A stretch of DNA of 39,090 nucleotides. It comes from Willaertia magna (taxonomy: Eukaryota; Heterolobosea; Eutetramitea; Acrasida; Naegleriidae). Both the position numbers and the translations under genes were made by a program. Positions within the stretch are counted from its first letter, which is position 1. Each line of letters opens with the position of its first letter. Below the pieces are notes generated by a model that was not told where the DNA came from, did no database searches, and was given only the letters and a program-made list of their open reading frames with translations. This document shows, one piece after another, positions 29,375 to 38,281 of this stretch. Where the stretch lies: assembly GCA_902984215.1 (NCBI GenBank), contig CADWAF010001650.1:1-39090 (forward strand). The letters run 5' to 3'.

Positions 29375-30683
29375 TTACTCCCTTTTGCTTCCTTGTTTAA
29401 GATTACTTTTAATTATTTCTAGGGCATCTTTAAAGTAAGTTGGGGTTGGAGAATGAAATTCTAGAAATTCTCTAGTTTTTGGATGAACAAAACCTAGGTA
29501 AGATGCATGCAAAAACTGACCCTTTTCCTGAGTAAATTGTTCGAATAGTTGCTCCGCTAAGTGTTGTTTTTTCTTTTTCTTAGCTTTATATCTTGTATTG
29601 TATAAGATGTCACCAACTAGAGGCCGATTTACAGATGCGAGAGACACTCTTATTTGATGAGTTCCTGTTGTACATTGTTGTAAATATTAATAAATTATTG
29701 TAAAAGAAATACTTACTTCCTGTTAATAGCTTACATTGAACGAGACTGAAAGATTTACATAGGGAACATGAAGAAGGAATATCAAAATGATATGTTTCCA
29801 ATTGTTTATAATCTGTGATTGCTAGTTTTGCACCTGTTTCTTTAGAATTAAGTGTCACTTCTCTTTTAGAAGGTATTTTGTGATGTCTTTTAATATAAAC
29901 TTCTATCCTTCCCTCTAATGTTTTCATTTCATTTTCAACCAAACAAACATATCTTCTAACCATTTGTTGTTTTTGAATATTTTCTTCAATTAATTCTTCC
30001 TCTTTGTCATTATCTTCATCTTCGTCATTCTTATTCGCCAATTGTTCCTTTAAGGCTAAATGTGTTTCATTATCTTTTGCAATAACCATTACACCACTTG
30101 TGTCTCTATCTAATCTGTGAACTATTCCAGGACGATAATGTTCTTTATCTGACCCACATGAAGACAATTTCTCTGTTCCACAATGATGAAGTAGAGCATT
30201 CACCAAAGTACCTGATACATTTCTTGGTTTAGGTAAAATTGAAGGATGAACTGTCATGTTTTTAGGCTTATCAATAACCATTAAATTATCATCTTCGTAT
30301 AATATTTGTAAAGGAATATTTTCAGGTTTAATTATATCTTCTATTATGTTCTCTTCATTTTCCTCTTTCTTTTCACTCAAAGTTGAAGAAACTAAATTTT
30401 CTTTGTCGGAATTATTTTCTTCTTGTTGTTCAATATTTATTTTAATTTTAATTTTATCATTCGCTTTTAATTTTCTTGCTGGTTTGTTTGTTATTTCTTC
30501 ATTTACATAAATTAAATAATCATTATTAGGATTTTCTTCATTGTTATTGTTGCAACAGGATTGAATAATTTTCGTTGTTTGTCCTTTAGAGATTTTTCTG
30601 TTTTTAAAAAAACATTCAAATAATATCACATCCAGTCTTTCCTTGTTGTAATGGTTGGGGACTGACGCTAGCTCTTCAAGCAT
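29375..30683 (-). CDS. RluA-family RNA pseudouridine synthase with S4 domain, two exons, 418 aa
   Basis: Exons are 29717-30683 and 29375-29664; the 52-nt intron starts GTAAGT and ends ACAG. The splice exactly rebuilds the family motif TGRTHQIRVSL, which is split between the frames. The enzyme isomerises uridine to pseudouridine in RNA. Residues about 10-85 form an S4-like RNA-binding domain (ERLDVILFECFF, then KPARKLKANDKIKI). The catalytic domain has ILYEDDNLMVIDKP, and HRLDRDTSGVMV with the catalytic Asp in RLDRD. A Glu/Asp/Lys-rich insert interrupts the core. A short, Lys-rich C-terminal part closes the fold (KGQFLHASYLGF). Substrate, whether cytosolic or mitochondrial rRNA or tRNA, cannot be told. 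It is divergent from the coiled-coil gene across 92 bp. Confidence 0.9.
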
Positions 30684-30705
30684 TGTTTTTTGCTACACAT
30701 TCGCA

Positions 30706-30728
30706 TTTCCCGCCAACTAAAACCGTTA
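30706..30728. promoter_or_regulatory. E2F-like and Myb-like sites in a bidirectional promoter
   Basis: TTTCCCGCCAA at 30706-30716 matches the E2F/DP consensus TTTSSCGC. CCGTTA at 30723-30728 is the reverse complement of the Myb-type core TAACGG. Both lie in the 92 bp between the starts of the pseudouridine synthase and coiled-coil genes. In plants and animals such sites drive G1/S and G2/M transcription. Whether this organism uses them so is inference. Confidence 0.4.
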
Positions 30729-30775
30729 CAAGTAAACGTTTCATATTTTAAAAAAAATTAAAAAAAAAGAAAATA

Positions 30776-31929
30776 ATGGAAACCATTTCAATTGTTGATG
30801 ACAATACATTCGAAGATTTTAACATTAGTATTGAAGATGATGAGGAAGATAAAACAAGTACAGATACTCAATCACTTTTAACTCATAATTATAATCCAGT
30901 AGCAAATTCTAACTCCCCAGAACGTTATATTGACCAAGCCCTACAAAAAACTTCTCTTTCTAACAGTCTTGAAAATCATGATTATTCTACTTTAAGTACT
31001 GCTTCTTCTACAGTAAATGATTTTCTAAAAGAAGTAAGTTTTTTATTCACGTTAAGTTTTAAATTAAGCAAATTAAGATGGATAAATTTCAAATCTCTAC
31101 AAAGAAAACATCTACTATACTTCCTTCTAAAACATTATCAACAGTTCTTAAGAAAACTGTAACGAGTACAACAACAGCTCCAACAACTAACCCTGCAAAA
31201 CAAGTAGATCAAAAAGAAGATAAAGAAAATTTAGTAAATAAATCTAACATTCCTTCTGACAAAACTGTGATGAAAAAGAAAGAATCACAACCACTTAATA
31301 TTGAGGCACAAAAACAAATGGAAAAGATTTTACATGAAAATTGTGAATTAAAATTAGAGTTGACTGCCTTACGAAGGGAATTAACAGCCACTAAAAAACA
31401 ACAAAGAAAAACACATAAACATTATAAAAAAGTTGAAAGTGAATATCAAACTATGAAACAAAATCAACAAGTAATTATGGAAAAATTGGAAGAGAAATCT
31501 TCTTTATTATCAACTTTGAAAAAACAAACTAAAAAAGAAAAGAAAATAGATGAATTTATTACACATTGTAAAAGTATTTTGGAACAAATTAATTCTGTTA
31601 ACGTATCATCTATCCATTCTTCAAATAAAGATAAAACATGGGATATCTGTACATTAGAAGGAAATCAGGAGTTAGAAGGTTTTTTAGCTCAAATTACACA
31701 ACAACAAGAAGAAGGGACTATTTGTGATTCAAATATTAAAAAATTTGTAATGGAATTGTTAACAGTAATAACAAACCAAAACATTACAATTAATGATTTA
31801 AAGAATGGAATTGTAGATTTAGGAATGAAAAGAGATGAGGAATTTAGAAAATACTATGATGAAATTTCACAATTAAAAGATAAAGTAATGCCTCCACAAC
31901 AATCTAAAGTAGTAAAAAAGAAGAAATAA
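30776..31929 (+). CDS. Coiled-coil orphan protein, two exons, 369 aa
   Basis: Exon 1 is 30776-31033, exon 2 is 31078-31929, and the 44-nt intron starts GTAAGT and ends TTAAG, joined in phase 0. The N-terminal 90 residues are acidic and Ser/Thr-rich. Residues about 150-250 form a strong coiled coil (IEAQKQMEKILHENCELK, LEEKSSLLSTLKKQ). A further helical part follows and the C-terminus is basic (KVVKKKK). No family is recognised. The cell-cycle-type sites in its promoter would suit a spindle, kinetochore or centrosome protein, but that is speculation. The stop codon lies within AATAAA. Confidence 0.65.
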
Positions 31930-31930
31930 A
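31925..31930 (+). terminator. AATAAA overlapping the coiled-coil gene stop
   Basis: The TAA stop (31927-31929) is inside AATAAA. Confidence 0.35.
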
Positions 31931-32031
31931 CTTTCTGATGGATTGTCACCATTAGAAAATTGTTTTTACACAATAAATTACTTATTAATTTCGGCTTTTA
32001 TGTTGTAACGTTCTTAAAAAGTTAAAAAAAA

Positions 32032-32862
32032 ATGCTTTTAAAATCAATGTTGTTGAGGAATGGTGTTGTTGGATTAACAATGAAAAAGATGATGATAACT
32101 ACTACACCATCTTTTATGAAATATAAGAAATCACCAATGACGTTTTTAATGAATCAAATAAATATACAAAATCAAATAAGAAATAGAACAACAATAGTAA
32201 AGAATAAATCATTATATTTACGTCAAAAACCAAGTATGTCTCAACTAGAAGGTATTGCAGAACCATATGTACCTACACTTTATTCAAAACAACATCCTAT
32301 AAGCATCACTAATATGAAACAATCTGCTAAAGTCATTTGGTTCCGAGTTAAAAAATATTTTAGTAAATTACGTGGAACTTTTCGTATTTATAAAAGATTA
32401 GGTAAAAAATTTGGATTTATTAGTAAGAAACCTTTCCTTAGACAAGCCTTTGCTCATTTACAAGAATTTAGAAAGGCTATTGTTTCTGGGGATTTAAAGA
32501 AATTAAATAAAGTTTGTACAAATAGAGAGATATCTGCCCAAAAGAGAGATTATCATGAATTAGGAAAAGATTTAAAAGTTGAATTGAATGAAATTTCATC
32601 TAATGTTAGACATTGTTTTGTTTTAGATATTCCTGGAGGAAAGGAAATTGCTCAAGTAGTTACTGAAATACATGTCAATGAAAAGATTCATTCCAATGAA
32701 GGTACATTATTAAAAGATGAAAATCATAGTTATTATGTTGTATTTGAAAAACCACTTGAAGATTACTCAAAAGAATGGCTTATTGCTGGTTTTATAGAAC
32801 CTTCTAATGAATATTTTGAACCAGCCCTTAAAGATTTAGTTTATGGTACTTCTCAACAATAA
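32032..32862 (+). CDS. Probable mitochondrial large-subunit protein mL45 (Tim44-like), 276 aa
   Basis: The protein starts with a basic, Met/Thr-rich sequence lacking acids, a credible mitochondrial presequence. From about residue 95 it has a Tim44-like fold: helices with RQAFAHLQEFRKAIVSGDLKKL, the CTNRE loop, then beta strands (RHCFVLDIPGGKEIAQVV, SYYVVFEKPL) and WLIAGFIEPSNEYF. mL45 uses this fold at the mitoribosome exit tunnel, linking it to the inner membrane, while Tim44 itself has an additional import-motor region that is absent here. Length is close to mL45 (about 300 aa). AATAAA begins within the stop codon. The neighbour downstream also appears mitochondrial but is convergent. Confidence 0.65.
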   Translation: MLLKSMLLRNGVVGLTMKKMMITTTPSFMKYKKSPMTFLMNQINIQNQIRNRTTIVKNKSLYLRQKPSMSQLEGIAEPYVPTLYSKQHPISITNMKQSAKVIWFRVKKYFSKLRGTFRIYKRLGKKFGFISKKPFLRQAFAHLQEFRKAIVSGDLKKLNKVCTNREISAQKRDYHELGKDLKVELNEISSNVRHCFVLDIPGGKEIAQVVTEIHVNEKIHSNEGTLLKDENHSYYVVFEKPLEDYSKEWLIAGFIEPSNEYFEPALKDLVYGTSQQ

Positions 32863-32866
32863 TAAA
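32861..32866 (+). terminator. AATAAA overlapping the mL45 stop
   Basis: AATAAA begins on the second base of the TAA stop (32860-32862). Confidence 0.35.
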
Positions 32867-32938
32867 CCCAGTTTTATTATTATTATTTTATTATTCTTAC
32901 AACAATAAATACAGGTAAAAGTACTAAATTAACAAAAT

Positions 32939-33448
32939 TTACTTTTCTTCTTCAATACCATATTTTTCCATTTCTTCTAATCTTTGTTCTCTTAAAATTT
33001 TAGCCTTTTCTCTAACTTCAGGTGTAAGTGCGATTAAAGTTGCAGGATGCACAGCTAGGGTTGGTTGTAAGAAATATCTATAGAAACCCCATAAGGCAAA
33101 AGACCAACCAAGGAAATAAAAGAATTGGAGTAAAGCATCTTTTGTTGTTAATATTGGATAAGTATCTTTATATGCCCATTGTTTAGTACCTGCACCATCA
33201 TCCCACCAAACATCATAAGTATCATCAAAACCGGATTTATTAATATTAACTTCATGTCCGGAATATGGTGATTCATATTCTGGTTGTCTTCTTGTTAAAT
33301 CAAGTTTAGTACGTTTTTCATTTCCTGGTGCAGGATCTAAAACTGTTCTTTCTAAAGATTTAAAACGTTTTTGAATAATGAAAGGAAGAAATTGTTTATG
33401 AATCTTTTTATTTGATTTAAAGAGAGAAAGACAAACGTTTTTGTTCAT
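32939..33448 (-). CDS. Mitochondrial inner-membrane protein, possibly complex I NDUFB8-like, 169 aa
   Basis: Residues 1-32 are basic and hydrophobic with no acids, a likely mitochondrial presequence ending near QKRFKS. A polar region follows with TYDVWWDDGAGTKQW, then a single membrane span at about 105-127 (LLQFFYFLGWSFALWGFYRYF), then a short Glu-rich tail. This layout (presequence, a WWD-type motif, one transmembrane helix, charged tail) resembles NDUFB8, an accessory subunit of the complex I membrane arm. NDUFB11 or a lineage-specific respiratory subunit are alternatives. The mitochondrial inner-membrane assignment is stronger than the family name. Confidence 0.5.
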   Translation of the reverse strand: MNKNVCLSLFKSNKKIHKQFLPFIIQKRFKSLERTVLDPAPGNEKRTKLDLTRRQPEYESPYSGHEVNINKSGFDDTYDVWWDDGAGTKQWAYKDTYPILTTKDALLQFFYFLGWSFALWGFYRYFLQPTLAVHPATLIALTPEVREKAKILREQRLEEMEKYGIEEEK

Positions 33449-33595
33449 TTTTTATTTTAAATTTTCACAATATGTTTTTATTTTTATAGTTTATGTTTTT
33501 AGTGTGTTAGTAATATTATTTGTTGGTTTAATTAATAATTTATTACATCTATTTCATTGATAGATATTATAATTTTATAGTAGTACATAAATAAT

Positions 33596-34198
33596 TTAAT
33601 TTAATCTTTTAATTTTTCTTGGCATTTTCATTCCATCCGTAGTTATCATAATATCATCTACAGCTCTAGAAGTATAAAGTGAAATATAAAAAGTAATTGG
33701 TTGTCCTTTACTATCTGGTATTTTAGGATTACTTTGTGAAGATATTTGTAAAGAAGCTCCTCCTATTTGATTGGCATGGATAACTTCACTAACCCATTCA
33801 CAATTATTAGGTATTGAACTCTCAGTTATTGTTACATTTAATTGTGTTGTAGTATCACATTGAATTGATTGACATATAATTTTAAAGGTTATAATAGATA
33901 GTGGTTGAGCGCTTGGATCAATAGTTACTTGAAAGAATTGATTTCCATCATTAACTGAAGTAAAACTATAAGTAGAACCAAAAGTTAAGTTAGTAAATGA
34001 AACATCTTTCACCTTCAAATAAGATCTCATAATAAAGTTATGAAAATTTTTATCATATTTAATATTGTTATTATTATCATCTAATTCATTATCATTAATT
34101 TTTATTAATACTAGATGAACACTTCCTAACAACAGGAAAAGTGCCATCAACACAAAGAAAATGTAACGATTATTGTTTCCGATGATGATTTTGAACAT
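33596..34198 (-). CDS. Orphan secreted or type II membrane protein, 200 aa
   Basis: A hydrophobic segment at residues 13-32 (YIFFVLMALFLLLGSVHLVL) preceded by a short basic N-terminus makes a signal peptide or signal anchor. The rest is predicted beta-rich and extracellular or luminal, with several N-x-S/T sites (for example NLT, NVT) and four Cys that could form disulphides. The fold looks like a small beta-sandwich, but I recognise no family. The C-terminus is basic. No introns. An upstream gap of 456 bp separates it from the next, divergent secreted-protein gene. Confidence 0.55.
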   Translation of the reverse strand: MFKIIIGNNNRYIFFVLMALFLLLGSVHLVLIKINDNELDDNNNNIKYDKNFHNFIMRSYLKVKDVSFTNLTFGSTYSFTSVNDGNQFFQVTIDPSAQPLSIITFKIICQSIQCDTTTQLNVTITESSIPNNCEWVSEVIHANQIGGASLQISSQSNPKIPDSKGQPITFYISLYTSRAVDDIMITTDGMKMPRKIKRLN

Positions 34199-34654
34199 TT
34201 TTTAGGATAATTATAAAAAAACTCATTTAGATAAAATTTATGACTTGAACTACAAATAGATTCTGCATTTTCATTACGAAAATTGGTTACACTGATTCGT
34301 TTTTAAGGCGGTTCCCCTTGCTGAAAATTGTAACTGCAGTTTGAAATTGCATGTTGTGGATTACTTGTAAGTGTTGCAGATTGCTTTAAAACATTAAAAA
34401 GAAAGAATTCTTTTAATGTACATTGTTATAAATGTTGAAAATGGACGTCACAAATTGTTTAAGGTTTGTGTCTTTATTTAGTAGTCAATCCAGTTTCTTT
34501 AAGGGGTTGTTAGTGTTTGGATTTTAAATCTACTTAAGAAAACTGCCAAATGTATTCACATTGCTTTTCATTATAAAAGATAATTTAATGAAAAGTTAAA
34601 TAACAAACAAATAAAACAAATAAAACAAACAGTAACAAAGTAATAGCAACAAAC
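34199..34654. other. Divergent promoter region between two secreted-protein genes
   Basis: This 456-bp gap lies between the orphan membrane protein (minus) and the Pro/Cys-repeat protein (plus). I find no credible gene. It contains the TATA box at 34572 and, near 34310, a short GC-richer patch (AAGGCGGTTCCCCTTGC) of unknown meaning. Confidence 0.5.
34572..34580 (+). promoter_or_regulatory. TATA box of the Pro/Cys-repeat gene
   Basis: TATAAAAGA lies 75-83 bp upstream of the ATG at 34655 and is followed by an A/C-rich leader lacking ATG. It is among the best TATA matches in the window. Confidence 0.5.
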
Positions 34655-35083
34655 ATGAACAAACAAATTATTGCAATTACCTTTTGCCTTTCCTTAATAC
34701 AACTCTTAAGCAATGTCCTATGTGGAATGGATAGTTATGGTCTTGGAGGATATAGCTTAGGTGTAGGATCATATGGCTATCCAGTTTCTTATGCTGTTAA
34801 TCCATGCCCTCCAACTGTGCCTTTAACAACAATTCCTTTGACAGCACCATGTCCTCCTCCTGTTTATACTCAACCTTTGGCTGTCCCTATTCCTGTAGCA
34901 CAACCTGTGGCAATTGCCCCTCCTCCAGTTACTGTACCATTAGTAAATCCATGTCCTCCACCAGTACCATTGACAGTACCAACAGTTCCTTTAACAACTC
35001 CTTGTCCTCCTGTTTATACCTTACCAACAACTTATGCAATATCTTATACTTTACCATCCAAAGGAGCTTATACAATTTGTTAA
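34655..35083 (+). CDS. Secreted Pro/Cys-repeat protein, 142 aa
   Basis: Residues 1-23 are a classic signal peptide (basic start, IIAITFCLSLIQLL core, likely cut near VLCG). The mature chain begins with Gly/Tyr/Ser-rich sequence and then consists almost entirely of Pro, Val, Thr, Leu and Ala. It contains a duplicated unit: NPCPPTVPLTTIPLTAPCPP from 49 and NPCPPPVPLT to TPCPPVYTLP at 98-124, about 49 residues apart. Five mature Cys, including the C-terminal one, could cross-link. The composition suggests a structural extracellular, cyst-wall or surface protein, which is inference. The strong TATA box suggests regulated or high expression. Codon use is clearly coding, with many CCT/CCA codons. 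Confidence 0.75.
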   Translation: MNKQIIAITFCLSLIQLLSNVLCGMDSYGLGGYSLGVGSYGYPVSYAVNPCPPTVPLTTIPLTAPCPPPVYTQPLAVPIPVAQPVAIAPPPVTVPLVNPCPPPVPLTVPTVPLTTPCPPVYTLPTTYAISYTLPSKGAYTIC

Positions 35084-35434
35084 GGGAATACCACAAAAAT
35101 TTAGAAGAGTGTGACAATAAATAAATTATTGTTTTTTGTGTTGAACTATTACAAAGTCCAAAAACTAGCTAGTTTTTTCTATCCACGGTCTAATTCCTCT
35201 TTAATGTTTTTTGTTCATACATGTATTCCCACTACGAATATTCGCGTTGCCGATCTACCCTTAAACCAAAGATACGCTTCCAACCTAGTCAAACGCCAAA
35301 TGTCACTTCTCCTTTACTGGAATTCAAGATTCTATTGAAAATTCATTTCCAATTACTTAGCTAAAAAAAAGAAGGGGATAACACAAACTAACCAACAATC
35401 CAGATAACACTAAATATCGAATCATAACAACAAA
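35084..35434. other. Intergenic region
   Basis: This 351-bp gap holds AATAAA near 35115, probably the 3' end of the Pro/Cys gene, and an A/C-rich leader before 35435. A 75-codon open frame within it lacks any protein-like features and is not called. Confidence 0.5.
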
Positions 35435-36565
35435 ATGGCCACTAAACGAATACCTTCAATAAGTCAATTATTTCATGAGTTTTCTCAATCATCAATGCAT
35501 TCCGAACCATTTCCTTTAAATAATACTGATTCTACATCACAGTTTAATGATAGAAAACTTTCCTTGTTCTCGGATTTTCATTCAATGTCTGATCTATTTA
35601 AAATTGACAATAGTCTAGGTATAGAGAAAACTAATTTAACTGGTATTTCAGAGGATGACAACAATGTATTTTCAAGAAAGAGTTCGACTTTTGATAGCAG
35701 TGCCATCAACTTTTCATCATTTTTTAATCAAAGCAGACCATGTGCACATTCACCTAATAACAACAATTCACCACAAAACGAGGATAACCTGCATTTTGAT
35801 TCGTTTAAACTTTCTAGTATAAAGAAACTAGAAGAAGAAAAACCTAAAGATGTTGATGATTTACTGGTAACAAACACGAAACCACCACTGTTACCACAGC
35901 TACATATATGTGACGTTAATGAAGAAGTATCTACTACAAGTAGTGGAACAAGTTTTACTAATAGTACTGCCAGTTTTAATACTAAGAATCAAATTATCAC
36001 ATCTTTTGACAGTACAGAAGAGGAAACAAAGAGGAAAGAAGAAGTAAATAATTATATAAACAATAATAGTATATGTTATAATGTTTCTAATAATACAGCT
36101 CAACAATCCAGTAGCAATATCTTTCTTTCTCTGTTCATGAAAGAAATTAGTAAAATGCAACAGAATAGAAATTCTTGCAACATTTATAAGGACAACACCA
36201 AAAATTCTAGCATTATAAATTATAGTAATAATCATAATGCTACTTGCGTCACAAATAGTAGTGTGACTCCTCAACAGGTACCTACAATTAAGGTACAAAA
36301 GACCAAAGAAAATAATAATCAAATAATTTCAAAACCAAAGAAGATGAAAAACAAACTATCGCCGGCTGTAAATAATATGGTGATTAGTGACAATATTGAT
36401 AATAAACCTATAACTAATATAAATAATCATAAACAACGAATGAATGAAATGAGTGGTAAGATTACTAGTTATAGCTTTGAAATGTATGATCAATTTGGAA
36501 AAAAACAAAAGAAAACAAACCAAACAAATAGTCTGTTCTTTGTTGATTGTTCTAATAAAAAGTGA
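35435..36565 (+). CDS. Ser/Asn-rich orphan protein, 376 aa
   Basis: I do not recognise this protein. It is rich in Ser, Asn and Thr with acidic patches, and is probably disordered throughout. A few short hydrophobic-charged segments stand out: PSISQLFHEFSQSS at the start, SLFSDFHSMSDLFKI, and NIFLSLFMKEISKMQQNR near residue 230, which may be short binding helices. Basic clusters (PKKMKNK, KKQKKT) near the C-terminus may be nuclear localisation signals. There is no signal peptide or domain. A transcription cofactor or signalling scaffold would fit, but no function can be assigned. It ends with TGA. Confidence 0.6.
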   Translation: MATKRIPSISQLFHEFSQSSMHSEPFPLNNTDSTSQFNDRKLSLFSDFHSMSDLFKIDNSLGIEKTNLTGISEDDNNVFSRKSSTFDSSAINFSSFFNQSRPCAHSPNNNNSPQNEDNLHFDSFKLSSIKKLEEEKPKDVDDLLVTNTKPPLLPQLHICDVNEEVSTTSSGTSFTNSTASFNTKNQIITSFDSTEEETKRKEEVNNYINNNSICYNVSNNTAQQSSSNIFLSLFMKEISKMQQNRNSCNIYKDNTKNSSIINYSNNHNATCVTNSSVTPQQVPTIKVQKTKENNNQIISKPKKMKNKLSPAVNNMVISDNIDNKPITNINNHKQRMNEMSGKITSYSFEMYDQFGKKQKKTNQTNSLFFVDCSNKK

Positions 36566-36820
36566 TATTTGTATTATAAGTGTTTCATTATTTAAATTAT
36601 TCCTTTAATTTAAAAACTCTCTGGCATTCTCTTGTTTCAAGCAACAACTTATTACTACACAAAAAAGGCACCCAAAACTGTCTAACGGTGTTTTTATTAT
36701 TTACAATTTTATTTGCTTGTTTGTTTTGGTGGTATTGCACTTGATGTTTGAAGAGAATCAATATTTAAAAGTCAACAATTATGTTGCAAAAACAATAAAA
36801 AAAACAACAAGAACAATATC

Positions 36821-38281
36821 ATGAACAAAACTTATAGGTGGTGCATTATAAACGCTATTCGTGCTGTTTTCATTATTGTAGTATTGGTCATCTACTTAGT
36901 GAGATTCATCTATCTACTTTTCCAACCAATAGTGAATACTGTTTTAGGTTTTTTGAATGATATTGATGAAGAAGAAAGAAGAGAAAGAAAATTGTTGAAA
37001 AAACAACAAAAACTATTAAAGGGAAACAAAACAGAGGAGAGCTCAGTTGACCAAGAAGAAGAAGAAAAAACAAAAGAAGAAATTAATGATAATAAGAAAA
37101 GAAAAATAATTAGAGGACTCGTACTTGGATCTGGAGGCGATCATGGGTAAATATTTATTACTTTTACAATTAACTTAATTATAATGTAAAGAGCTTACGA
37201 AGTTGGAGTATTGAAATACTTAGGTGAGTGTTTTAATAATTTAACAATTTTGACACTTTTGTTAAGCTGAAAAGAGGCCAAATGAAATGAATTATCAAGT
37301 TGTAGCTGGTAACAGTGTTGGTGCTATTAATGCAGCTTTTATTTGTCAACATAATATTGGTGAAGAAAAAGCAGCTGTTGATGAATTAGTGGATAAATGG
37401 TTGAATTTAACAGCTGAAGATGTTTACAAAAATTGGCCATATTGGTTTTTTGAAGGGTTATTTAAATCTGGATTATATTCAACAACACCATTAGAAAATT
37501 ATTTATCTAAAAATTATGATTTTGATAAATTTAAGAATTCTGACAGAGAATTTTTACTTGGTTTGACAAAATTGAAAGATTTTTCTTATTATTCAAAGAG
37601 TAAAGCAGAAATTGACACGAAAGAAGAATTAGTCCAAACAATTAGAGCTGGAGCAGCTGTTCCAGGTCTTTTTGAATGTGTACATGTAGAATTAGATGAA
37701 ACTCATTACGTTGGTAAGTAGTGTTATTGTTTGCCCTATTTAACATTAAATTAGATGGTGGTATCAAGTACATGGCTCCTGTGATTGAAGTGATTCAAAA
37801 ATGTTTAAATATCATTTACAAGGAACAACAACAAAAAGTGTCAACCAGCACTGAACCAAAAGATTATAATTTTGAAACTGACATCAATATGGATGATTAT
37901 GAAATTTTAATTGATGTAGTGTTAGCTGTCACACCAACAACACTACCTAGATTTCTTACTGAAATGTCAATTGCTCCAGTAATTTTATTTAGAGCTCTTT
38001 ATGATTTTGGAACAGGTTTAGCGTTAAAAGATGTTTTCACTGCTCAATTAATTTATCAACAAGCAAAACATATTAAGCTTAGAGTATTTGCCCCATCATC
38101 TACACTATCTGATAATTCATACTTTTTATTTAAACCTGAGGCAATTAAGCAAATGATTGAAGCTGGTTATAAAGATGCAGCACAAGTTTGTAGCGATGAT
38201 GAAAATCAAGAAAACTTTATGGAAGTAGTTAAACATGGTTATAAATTTAAATTACACAAGAATGCAAAAAGATTACGTTAA
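36821..38281 (+). CDS. Patatin-like phospholipase, four exons, 443 aa
   Basis: Exons are 36821-37146, 37192-37223, 37267-37713 and 37755-38281; introns are 45, 43 and 41 nt. Splicing joins three motifs of the patatin fold: oxyanion loop GSGGDHG at 103-109, catalytic serine S136 in GNSVG, and catalytic D269 in DGG, whose codon is itself split by intron 3. These Ser-Asp dyad enzymes hydrolyse acyl chains of phospholipids or triglycerides. A hydrophobic span at about 10-35 should anchor the protein in a membrane, followed by a Glu/Lys-rich stretch. The usual Arg or Lys of the oxyanion loop is His108. The region after D269 contains further alpha/beta core. Exon 2 is only 32 nt. Confidence 0.88.

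Noticed and set aside
34804..35124. Second plus-strand frame through the Pro/Cys gene
   Set aside because: Ser/Thr/Cys-rich translation is the frame-shifted repeat; it lacks a signal peptide and start context.
35111..35338. 75-codon frame between two genes
   Set aside because: No family, domain or compositional support; overlaps the likely 3' end of the Pro/Cys gene.
37721..37754. Separate start for the last phospholipase exon
   Set aside because: The stretch is an intron; splicing restores the catalytic DGG and removes the apparent stop.
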